DNA from: Candidatus Melainabacteria bacterium
Lineage (GTDB): Bacteria; Cyanobacteriota; Vampirovibrionia; Obscuribacterales; Obscuribacteraceae
Direction: 5' to 3'
Assembly: GCA_014380105.1 (NCBI GenBank)
Contig: JACMKL010000184.1
Location: forward strand, 1 to 6,148
DNA length: 6,148 nucleotides
Positions 1-5,391 of the stretch are shown here, piece by piece. The translations under genes and the position numbers were made by a program. Position 1 is the first letter of the stretch. Each line of letters starts with the position of its first letter. The notes below the pieces were generated by a model. The model worked only from the letters and a program-made list of their open reading frames with translations, did no database searches and was not told the origin of the DNA.

Positions 1-181
1 GCAATTCCCAGTCAAAAATCATCATGCTAAAAACGCACTGCTCAGCTGATTTAATGGCATCTTCCGCGCATTCGACAGCACTGACATCGAAGTTTTCGCC
101 AGTCAAAAACTGATGCAGCATATCGCGAATATTAGGGTCATCTTCAACGACCAGAATTCTGACTTTTGAATCTACGCTCAT
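1..181 (-). CDS. Response regulator receiver domain, N-terminal part (runs off the left edge)
   Basis: This is the first 60 codons of a two-component response regulator, read leftward from an ATG at 181-179 and cut by the window edge. The protein begins MSVDSKVRILVVEDDPNIRD. The hydrophobic first strand ILVV is followed by the acidic pocket E13-D14-D15, which binds Mg2+ in receiver domains. The strand SMMIFDWEL carries D57, the expected phospho-acceptor aspartate. The FDWEL context is unusual compared with the common LDLxLP. An in-frame TAA lies a few codons upstream, so no longer start is possible; the ribosome site is weak. The output domain lies outside the window, so whether it is an OmpR-type regulator or a stand-alone receiver cannot be told. 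It is divergent from the genes to the right. Receiver identity is secure from motifs; the regulated process is unknown. Confidence 0.88.
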   Translation of the reverse strand, partial: MSVDSKVRILVVEDDPNIRDMLHQFLTGENFDVSAVECAEDAIKSAEQCVFSMMIFDWEL

Positions 182-348
182 CGTTTGTCTGCACGGTGAT
201 TAGTAAGTGAAAGGCAGTGCCTTGCTCAATACGATAACACCTGATGGACTTCCGTACAGATTCGTTTCAAGGAACATTCAACACAGCGTAAATCACACCC
301 GAAATAAGTTGGTTTTCACAGACAGATTATTCGCACCCACAAAATGCA

Positions 349-418
349 GCTAGCATCGCCAAACGTGCGCTAGCGTTGCTAATTGCACTCCAGGCTTAGA
401 GCGCACTTATACAGGCTT
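349..418. repeat. Two pairs of short direct repeats with 20-21 bp periodicity
   Basis: GCTAGC occurs at 349-354 and 369-374, inside a longer similar 12-mer of form GCTAGCRTYGCY, with starts 20 bp apart. CAGGCTT occurs at 391-397 and 412-418, with starts 21 bp apart. Both spacings are about two helical turns, as seen for regulator sites on one DNA face. This is only a pattern; no regulator is identified, and short repeats like this can arise by chance. Confidence 0.35.
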
Positions 419-663
419 GCCAAGAGGTCGCGCGCGCCCGCGCACGTATCTAAATGGCTTATCTTTGTTCCATAGTCCTAGAGCTTATTAGGTGCTGAAA
501 CCAAATATAGCTCTGTGATTACAAAAACTTATATCCATCGGGATCATCGAAAGCTTTTATCTATGGGCTCACTTCTCTACAGTCGTGGGTATTCCCTCTT
601 TACTTCACGATAAAATCAACCTTCTCCATAACTTCCACATTCTCTCTGACTCTTTAGTCGCCC

Positions 664-717
664 CGATTTGAGGCTTTACACTCCGCTCCAACGAGCGCAG
701 CGCAAGACTTCAAATCG
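664..717 (+). promoter_or_regulatory. 54-base symmetric hairpin in the leader of the MgtC-like gene
   Basis: Bases 664-688 pair with 693-717 around a CAAC loop (689-692). Of 25 opposed positions, 19 are Watson-Crick pairs, two are G-U wobbles (672/709 and 675/706) and four are mismatches (674/707, 678/703, 680/701, 683/698). The outer eight pairs (CGATTTGA with TCAAATCG) are perfect, and the inner CGCTC/GAGCG stem closes the loop. Both wobbles form G-U only in the plus-strand RNA, which fits an RNA structure in the leader of the gene at 810, 92 bases downstream. No T-run follows, so it is not a standard terminator. It could instead be a DNA operator or a palindromic repeat element. The structure is seen directly; a regulatory role is inferred. 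Confidence 0.5.
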
Positions 718-809
718 AGGATATTCTCGCAATCTCGAGCACATCTCTTCTGCGATGCGCTTCTTCCTGGCGAGCCCTTTAGAGTCGTTAACTGAAAAGG
801 AGCGCTGCA

Positions 810-1550
810 TTGTTCAGCAACCAATCACCTAATTTTGCGATGTCGTTTCTGGGCTTCAATGGAGCTTCGCTTCCAGCTTGGCTCAACGACCTAATCGCTA
901 GCTCGTTTGTTCAGCAGATGTCCGGCTACATGCCTCACTTCCTGCTGGCGATGGCTCTTGGCGCATGTATCGGCATCGAACGCCGCCACAAGCACAAGAT
1001 TGCCGGGATCCGCACACACATGCTCGTCTGCATCAGTTCCTGCATGATTACGCTCATGGGCGTATTCATCGTCAGACAGGCTGGTGTCGGTGATGCTACT
1101 CGTATCGCTGGGCAGATTCTGCCTGCTCTCGGTTTCATCGGCATGGGTGTCATCACGCGGAAAGGTTGGACTACGTCCGGCGTCACCACCGCAGCTACCA
1201 TTCTGTTCACCGCCGGCGTCGGCATCATGGTTGGCTACAGCTATTTCTCGCCAGCAACCACGGTTTCGATTCTGACCATCATCGCTCTGCAACTCAGCTA
1301 CTGGATTTTCCCGTCGACGGATGCCGGTGGTCACGCTGTCAAAGTAATTTGCCCTCTCGAATACTTTCACGAAACGCGCAAACTTTTCGGTGAGAGAGCT
1401 AAGCTCGATCGCATTTCGAAAAGCAACGGTAATGTCGAATTCCGCTTGTTCACACATTTGACTGGCGACGAAATCGACGACTTGCTTGCGCAGCAAGTAC
1501 ACAATCCGCACCTCATCACCATCGAGTTGGACGAGGACGACGACAAGTAA
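810..1550 (+). CDS. MgtC/SapB family membrane protein
   Basis: A 246-residue inner-membrane protein of the MgtC/SapB family. Family members are induced by low Mg2+ in several bacteria and some inhibit the F-type ATP synthase; whether this one does is unknown. About five hydrophobic segments are visible at residues 41-58, 71-88, 102-117, 127-145 and 149-167. Family signatures are GACIGIER (51-58), AGIRTHMLV (65-73), GFIGMGVI (108-115) and TTSGVTTAAT (121-130). A soluble C-terminal part (about 170-246) fits the small ACT-like domain found in longer MgtC proteins and ends in an acidic tail. The start is TTG, chosen because AGGAG at 798-802 lies seven bases before it; the first in-frame ATG at 840 is too far from that site and would lose ten residues. 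A structured leader lies upstream. The stop is followed by 136 bases before the next gene, so co-transcription is possible but unproven. Confidence 0.9.
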   Translation: MFSNQSPNFAMSFLGFNGASLPAWLNDLIASSFVQQMSGYMPHFLLAMALGACIGIERRHKHKIAGIRTHMLVCISSCMITLMGVFIVRQAGVGDATRIAGQILPALGFIGMGVITRKGWTTSGVTTAATILFTAGVGIMVGYSYFSPATTVSILTIIALQLSYWIFPSTDAGGHAVKVICPLEYFHETRKLFGERAKLDRISKSNGNVEFRLFTHLTGDEIDDLLAQQVHNPHLITIELDEDDDK

Positions 1551-1583
1551 ACCCATTGCCAGCGTGCCTTTTGAGAGTAGTCC

Positions 1584-1601
1584 GAAAAACCCGGATTTTT
1601 C
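1584..1601 (+). terminator. Weak A/T hairpin after the MgtC-like gene
   Basis: GAAAAA (1584-1589) can pair with TTTTTC (1596-1601) around CCCGGA, 33 bases after the stop codon. The T-run forms the stem itself and no U-tract follows, so any termination would be weak. It might only partly separate the MgtC-like gene from the genes downstream. Confidence 0.25.
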
Positions 1602-1686
1602 AACTGGCGCTTTGGTTGTCACTTTCAAAGCTTCACCAGTGACCCGATTCGGCTCCCCGTCTCAGGTACAACCTTACGAGCAAAAT

Positions 1687-2301
1687 ATGAATCTGAAATC
1701 CAAGCTGATAGCAGCGGTCTTGGCCGTTCTGCTGGTGTTCGGCGGAGGCGTGTGGACGGGATACCAAATTCCGAAAACAGATCCGCAGTCCGAAATTCAG
1801 ACGGTTTTCACACCGTACGAAGACGGGCTTGCAGCCTACCTCTCCTTCCTAGATCGAGCCAGAACCTCAGTCCATCTCGCCGCCTACACCTTCACCGACC
1901 CACGCATCTACGACAAGCTCATAGAGCTCAAAACGCAGCGTGGTGTCAAAGAAATTCGCGTCCTCATCGACCTCTCGCAAACGCGAGGCTGGTCCGGTGA
2001 CGATATCGCGAAAGGTGTCGACAGGCTCAAAGCAGTGGGCATCGAGGTCGTCATCGGCACCTCCGAAAAATCCAATCAAATCATGCACCACAAGTACACG
2101 GTGGTGGATGGGGTTTGGGTTGCCGATGGCAGCTGGAACTACACCAAGCTCGCCAATAAGCAGGCAAACCTGATGAATTTCATCAAGTCTGAATCGCGCG
2201 CCCGGTTGTTTTTGAGCAACTGGAATCGCATGTACAGCTTCATGAAAGCACAGCAGGATGCCCGCGACGCAGCGCCCCCCGTTGAAAAACGCAAGCGCTG
2301 A
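1687..2301 (+). CDS. Phospholipase D-like protein with one HKD motif and an N-terminal membrane anchor
   Basis: A 204-residue protein of the phospholipase D superfamily, whose members cleave or transfer phosphodiester bonds in lipids or nucleic acids through a phosphohistidine intermediate. The single HKD motif is complete: H134, K136, D141, followed by GSWN (148-151). One-motif members such as Nuc nuclease and mitochondrial cardiolipin hydrolase form a two-motif site by dimerising, so a homodimer is expected. The earlier part matches the family pattern too: SVHLAAYTFTD (61-71), a helix with RGVK (85-88), and a VLID strand (92-95). Residues 7-23 are hydrophobic after a lysine-containing start, so the protein is probably anchored in the membrane or exported with the catalytic domain outside. 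The frame is open upstream to 1486, overlapping the previous gene, but ATG 1687 is preferred because it places the anchor at the N-terminus; its ribosome site (GAG, 1678-1680) is weak. The C-terminus is basic (EKRKR). Substrate cannot be told: nuclease and lipid hydrolase are both open. Confidence 0.85.
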   Translation: MNLKSKLIAAVLAVLLVFGGGVWTGYQIPKTDPQSEIQTVFTPYEDGLAAYLSFLDRARTSVHLAAYTFTDPRIYDKLIELKTQRGVKEIRVLIDLSQTRGWSGDDIAKGVDRLKAVGIEVVIGTSEKSNQIMHHKYTVVDGVWVADGSWNYTKLANKQANLMNFIKSESRARLFLSNWNRMYSFMKAQQDARDAAPPVEKRKR

Positions 2302-2340
2302 GACAGCGAGCATATTCGCAAGTCACATCGGAGAAATCTC

Positions 2341-2562
2341 ATGACCAAATCACAGAAGAAGACCAGCCGCCGCTTTGCGGTTGGTGATCGAGTCGAAATC
2401 CTGCGCAAGGATATCAACTGGGGCAAGCGCAAGAAGCAGAAGTACGGCTACATCACTCGTGTTGACGGTGAGTATCACTACGTACGTCCGCTCTGGTGGA
2501 AAGCCGAAGAGGTGATGGAGTTGTATTCCAACGAAATCCGCACGGCTCCTCTTTCTCGCTAG
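2341..2562 (+). CDS. Small basic SH3-like protein of unknown function
   Basis: A 73-residue cytoplasmic protein, very basic in its first 40 residues (KKTSRR, KRKKQK). I do not recognise a named family. The pattern FAVGDRVEIL (12-21), YGYITRVDGEYHYVRP (35-50) and VMELYSNEI (58-66) looks like short beta strands with a GDRV turn, as in small SH3-like or KOW-like barrels that bind RNA, DNA or proteins. That fold is an inference from pattern alone. The gene is believable: GGAG at 2330-2333 lies seven bases before the ATG, it sits 39 bases after the phospholipase-like gene and only 19 bases before the lipid kinase gene, and it reads in the same direction. No membrane segment or metal-binding cysteines are seen. 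Confidence 0.8.
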   Translation: MTKSQKKTSRRFAVGDRVEILRKDINWGKRKKQKYGYITRVDGEYHYVRPLWWKAEEVMELYSNEIRTAPLSR

Positions 2563-2581
2563 TTCAATACTGGAGCATTAA

Positions 2582-3493
2582 ATGCAACCACGCAAACTGA
2601 CTATCGTGTTCAATCCGAAGGGAGGCTCGGCGAAGGTAAACACCGTCACCGAAGTAGCCCAGCTGTTCCGTGACCAGGGTGTTCAGACCGATGTCGTGCA
2701 CACCACGGCAGAAGCTGGCTCCGCCACAAGACTGGCAACGAGAGCAGCACTCTTCGGCGCGGATGTCGTCATTCCTTTCGGGGGAGACGGCACTGTTCGC
2801 CAGGTCGCACAGGGATTAATCGGCTCGGCGGCAACGCTGGCTGTGTTCCCTGGCGGCACCGGCAATCTGTTCGCACGGTCTTTTTACGCCAACCCGACCG
2901 CCAAGCAATTTGTCGCCATGGTCATGGCCGGCAACTCGCAGCCCATCGACATGGTTCGTCTCGACTACACAGGCGAAGACGGCGTCGAGCACTGCGAATA
3001 CCAATTGGTGGCGCTCGGTTTGGGCAAAGTTTCAGACGCAATCAGCGACTCCAGTCCGTTCTACAAACGGATTTTCGGCAAGCTGGTTTATGCAGTCAAC
3101 ATCAGTATCGCCAGTCTCAAGCCGGAGGCGCTGACCTTTCGTTTGAAGACCCGGGATGCCGTTCTTGAAGATGATGCGGCAGCAGTGTTTGTTCTGAACG
3201 TGACACCGCCCCTGATGTCAGCACTGAGTCGCGGCGTGAACGCCTCCGACGGATTGCTCGATGTCGTTGTCCTCAAGGGCACAAACACCTGGCACTTGAT
3301 CCGGTTTGGCTTTTCGATGGCTTTCGGACAACCGGAGCACAGCAGCCACTATCACCGTTTCCGCACGGAAGAAGTGTTGATTGAATCATCCGGACTGGTG
3401 AAGCCGAACATCGACGGCGACCCAGGGCAACCGACCAAGTCACTGCGAGTAACCAACGTCAAAGGTGCGCTCAAGGTGATTCTCAGCCACTGA
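2582..3493 (+). CDS. Diacylglycerol kinase family lipid kinase
   Basis: A 303-residue soluble or membrane-associated kinase of the DAGK catalytic family (YegS/DgkB/BmrU type), which transfers phosphate from ATP to a lipid hydroxyl, typically making phosphatidic acid from diacylglycerol. Motifs occur in the expected order: NPKGG (11-15) in the first nucleotide-binding loop, GGDGT (67-71), the family's hallmark, and GGTGN (91-95). The C-terminal beta-sandwich shows SDGLLDVVVL (222-231) and NIDGD (276-280), equivalent to the conserved DGLLD and DGE-type motifs. Length is normal for the family (about 290-330). GGAG (2572-2575) precedes the ATG by six bases. The close upstream neighbour and the acyltransferases downstream suggest a role in phosphatidate supply or diacylglycerol recycling. 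The exact lipid substrate cannot be read from sequence: sphingosine-like, glycolipid or undecaprenol substrates are less likely alternatives. Confidence 0.93.
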   Translation: MQPRKLTIVFNPKGGSAKVNTVTEVAQLFRDQGVQTDVVHTTAEAGSATRLATRAALFGADVVIPFGGDGTVRQVAQGLIGSAATLAVFPGGTGNLFARSFYANPTAKQFVAMVMAGNSQPIDMVRLDYTGEDGVEHCEYQLVALGLGKVSDAISDSSPFYKRIFGKLVYAVNISIASLKPEALTFRLKTRDAVLEDDAAAVFVLNVTPPLMSALSRGVNASDGLLDVVVLKGTNTWHLIRFGFSMAFGQPEHSSHYHRFRTEEVLIESSGLVKPNIDGDPGQPTKSLRVTNVKGALKVILSH

Positions 3494-3530
3494 AAAAATC
3501 CGGCGCACACGCGTCATTCGCTCGCGACAT

Positions 3531-3549
3531 AAAAGCAAAGGAGGCTTTT
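3531..3549 (+). other. Small hairpin with a start-less Shine-Dalgarno sequence
   Basis: AAAAGC (3531-3536) pairs with GCTTTT (3544-3549). The loop and first stem base together hold AAAGGAGG (3537-3544), a near-perfect ribosome site. No ATG, GTG or TTG follows within usable distance; the next start is GTG 3586. It could be a weak two-way terminator after the lipid kinase gene, or a ribosome standby or regulatory site for the next gene. Confidence 0.3.
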
Positions 3550-3561
3550 CGTCGCCTAAAA

Positions 3562-3576
3562 CTTCCACTGGAAGGG
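3562..3576 (+). promoter_or_regulatory. Ribosome site of the first acyltransferase, able to fold into a hairpin
   Basis: GGAAGGG (3570-3576) lies nine bases before GTG 3586 and is the only good ribosome site for it. Its first five bases can pair perfectly with CTTCC (3562-3566) across a three-base ACT loop, which would partly hide the site. This could lower or regulate translation. The pairing is seen; the effect is inferred. Confidence 0.4.
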
Positions 3577-3585
3577 ATATAAGCT

Positions 3586-3789
3586 GTGAATTTAGAAAAC
3601 CTACTCGCGACGCTCGGAGCCCACTGGCTCGCGCTGTCGATCGCTATTGCAATTCTCGCCTTCGGACTGTTCGTCTATCGACGTTTCAGCTTCTGGAAGG
3701 CGAAGCGAAGAAGCTGCTCAACGGCGGCTATCTTCCCCCGCCCCCGACCTTCATGGCTCGCCTGTTCTTCAAACTGGCGACCCGACTGA
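3586..3789 (+). pseudogene. N-terminal membrane-anchor piece of the first acyltransferase, cut by a frameshift
   Basis: From GTG 3586, with ribosome site GGAAGGG at 3570-3576, this frame encodes a short start and one strong hydrophobic segment (residues 13-30, WLALSIAIAILAFGLFV) followed by YRRFSFWK. After about position 3705 the reading becomes junk (RRSCSTAAIF and on) and stops at 3789. The next frame, open here without any ATG, GTG or TTG of its own before 3753, continues sensibly as KKLLNGGYLPPPP and into the acyltransferase. The downstream paralogue has the same order: anchor, then CGYLAPPP, then catalytic domain. One extra G near 3705 gives WKAKAKKLLNGGYL and a single 309-residue protein from 3586 to 4514. 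So this is most likely the front of the same gene, separated by a one-base deletion or a sequencing error, and not a separate small gene. Confidence 0.8.
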
Positions 3790-4514
3790 TTGTCTTCGTC
3801 GTTGTTGGTCCTGTGAAAGTGCGTGGTCGAAAGAACGCCCGTTACAATGGTCGCCTTCTGATTGCCCCGAATCACACTTTCCAGATGGATTTTGCAGTGA
3901 CGCGCACGGCTCTGCCTTGCCATTACACGCAGATTGCCAAAGCTGCTGAAGTTTCGGGTGCACGCTCAGTCGTGGCTGCATGGGTGGGCACCATTGCCGC
4001 CAAGGTCGAAGGTGGAGCGGCAACACCTGGTCAGGGTGCGGCTGTCGTGAAAGCGGCTGCCAACTACCTGGCATCGAGCGCCCGTACTCGCCTATTGCTC
4101 TTCCCGCAGGGCAAGCTCGTTTACGACAACGTGCTGCGTCCGGAAGACTTCCGCACTGGAGCTGCTCGATCGTTGTCGCTGGCTGTTCAACAGCTCGGCA
4201 CCGACGACCAGGTCGCTCTCTTGCCGGTCGCCATTCTCTACAAGCGCGACCCCAAAGACGCCAGCTATTTCCAGCGTCTGGTCGGGCTACTTGCGCGCGT
4301 CATATCGCCTTTGAGGAAATTCCGTTCCTGGGTGGATGTGACGCGAAATGCTGATGGCACCAAGACCGTCACGAAGTTCGTCAACTACGGTGCCACCGTG
4401 GTGATTGGCGAACCAATCCCGTTTTCCGAACTTCCGGAAAACCCTCATCAGAGTTCGCAATTGATGCGAGCCAAGATTCAGGAATTGCTAGACAGCGCAA
4501 GCAACGTCAAGTGA
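3753..4514 (+). CDS. PlsC-type lysophospholipid acyltransferase, catalytic part (first of two; frameshifted from its N-terminus)
   Basis: Numbered from ATG 3753, this is 253 residues of an acyltransferase related to 1-acyl-glycerol-3-phosphate acyltransferase, which puts a second acyl chain on lysophosphatidate to give phosphatidic acid at the inner membrane. The HX4D catalytic motif is NHTFQMD (H41, D46). The third motif, normally FPEGT, reads FPQGK (117-121), so the conserved glutamate that contacts the substrate is glutamine. The fourth motif is LLPVAILY (156-163), and FRTGAAR (133-139) is typical of the family. No ribosome site precedes ATG 3753, and coding similarity to the paralogue starts about 20 codons earlier, so this ATG is probably not the true start; the real one is GTG 3586 once the frameshift is repaired. 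If the deletion is genuine, the gene would make an unanchored protein poorly or not at all. Substrate is unproven; the glutamine could mean a changed acceptor. Confidence 0.88.
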   Translation: MARLFFKLATRLIVFVVVGPVKVRGRKNARYNGRLLIAPNHTFQMDFAVTRTALPCHYTQIAKAAEVSGARSVVAAWVGTIAAKVEGGAATPGQGAAVVKAAANYLASSARTRLLLFPQGKLVYDNVLRPEDFRTGAARSLSLAVQQLGTDDQVALLPVAILYKRDPKDASYFQRLVGLLARVISPLRKFRSWVDVTRNADGTKTVTKFVNYGATVVIGEPIPFSELPENPHQSSQLMRAKIQELLDSASNVK

Positions 4515-4550
4515 TTGCCTGTTCTTGCCGAACGGTAAGGAATTGAAAAC

Positions 4551-5381
4551 ATGTCTCTTCTGGTCTATATCGCATCCGGCGCTCTAGCGCTGGGTGCGTT
4601 CGTTTTGATGTGGCGTAACGTCACTAAACCGTGGCTCGCCCGGTGGAATGCTTACGTCAAACAAATATCCACTTGTGGATATCTTGCACCGCCGCCTTCT
4701 GACAAAGCTCTGCGCTATCTGCTCAGAGTCGCACGCGCAATCACTTTCCTGCAGGTCGGCAAGCTGAAAGTGCTTGGTCGTGAAAATCTTGATTCGGTCC
4801 CAGGACCGTTCATGTTTTCCGCCAATCACCCTGCCGGCGCCGACGTCATGCTCATTCCGTGCGTGCTCGCTCGCAAAGCGCGCTACATGGCTCACGAAAC
4901 TGTGTTCACAGCTGGATTCGGCTTGGGTGCACATTTGGTCGGACCTGGTGGTGCCTTCGTTGCGCATGACAGCATCCGCGACAATGGTGTTCGCGCTCGC
5001 GCGGCATCGGTGAAAATCCTCACTTCCGGTCAGATTCTCGTGCTTCTGCCTGAGGGTTTGACCAATTACGATCCTGTCATGCTGCCCTTGAAAGAGGGTG
5101 CCGTGCGTATCGTGAAGCAAGCTGCTGTCGAACTCGGTAAGCCGACTTTCATCGTTCCGGCCTATATTCGCTACGGCAAATATCCAGGACGATGGCTGCA
5201 ACGTTTTCCGCGTGCTCTGCAGTACCTGCTCGTTCTCCTGCTGTGGCCTATCTACCGTCGCGGAGCTAAAGTGGTGATCGGCAAGCCGATTTCATCCACC
5301 GAGCTCTCCGCCGACGACACTGTGGCAACTGCACTTCTGCGCTCCCGTATCGAACAACTCGATCCGAAAAGCGTGAACTGA
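4551..5381 (+). CDS. PlsC-type lysophospholipid acyltransferase (second of two)
   Basis: A 276-residue membrane-anchored acyltransferase, paralogous to the gene before it. One hydrophobic segment lies at residues 3-20, followed by WNAYVKQISTCGYLAPPP (32-49), matching GGYLPPPP of the neighbour. The catalytic HX4D motif is NHPAGAD (H93, D98). The substrate motif is LPEGL (166-170) and keeps the glutamate that the neighbour lacks. VPAYIRYG (202-209) fits the fourth motif, and a second hydrophobic stretch (222-236, ALQYLLVLLLWPIYR) may be a membrane-lying helix. By family, it should acylate a lysophospholipid such as lysophosphatidate, but the acceptor is unknown. AAGGA (4537-4541) lies nine bases before ATG, and only 36 bases separate it from the preceding stop, so the two are likely co-transcribed. 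It probably arose by an old tandem duplication, since identity is limited outside the motifs. Confidence 0.9.
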   Translation: MSLLVYIASGALALGAFVLMWRNVTKPWLARWNAYVKQISTCGYLAPPPSDKALRYLLRVARAITFLQVGKLKVLGRENLDSVPGPFMFSANHPAGADVMLIPCVLARKARYMAHETVFTAGFGLGAHLVGPGGAFVAHDSIRDNGVRARAASVKILTSGQILVLLPEGLTNYDPVMLPLKEGAVRIVKQAAVELGKPTFIVPAYIRYGKYPGRWLQRFPRALQYLLVLLLWPIYRRGAKVVIGKPISSTELSADDTVATALLRSRIEQLDPKSVN

Positions 5382-5391
5382 TACTGACTAC

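Larger units (their letters stand above)
182..809. other. Divergent intergenic region, about 630 bases, no gene seen
   Basis: No credible protein gene was found on either strand. The longest plus-strand reading frames with ATG (563-613, 16 residues; 755-832, 25 residues) lack ribosome sites. The stretch should hold promoters for the leftward regulator and the rightward MgtC-like gene, but no hexamer pair with good spacing was convincing. What can be seen is two pairs of short direct repeats at 349-418, a GC-rich alternating tract at about 429-448, an 8-base inverted repeat (363-370 with 440-447), and a long symmetric palindrome at 664-717, listed separately. The stretch from about 450 to 660 is AT-richer and otherwise featureless. 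Confidence 0.7.

Noticed and set aside
563..613. Possible 16-residue leader peptide upstream of the MgtC-like gene
   Set aside because: No ribosome site precedes the ATG, and nothing about its codons (no run of one amino acid) suggests an attenuator.
755..832. 25-residue open frame overlapping the MgtC-like start
   Set aside because: It has no ribosome site of its own; the AGGAG at 798-802 serves TTG 810. Overlap with the start is intriguing but unsupported.
891..1628. A 245-codon open frame on the minus strand opposite the MgtC-like gene
   Set aside because: Its translation is polar and charge-rich with no recognisable motif, and the opposite strand encodes a clear MgtC family protein with a good ribosome site. 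The openness is a by-product of codon use in the real gene.
1486..1686. Upstream 67-codon extension of the phospholipase D-like gene
   Set aside because: It overlaps the end of the MgtC-like gene, reads as low-complexity serine/threonine/lysine sequence, and would bury the membrane anchor inside the protein. ATG 1687 is more sensible.
2296..2308. CGCTG-AGA-CAGCG hairpin across the stop codon of the phospholipase-like gene
   Set aside because: It is only five pairs with no T-run after it, too small to call a terminator, and it could be chance.
4584..5201. A 205-codon minus-strand frame opposite the second acyltransferase
   Set aside because: The translation has no family features and the plus strand shows the full PlsC motif set, so it is a shadow frame.
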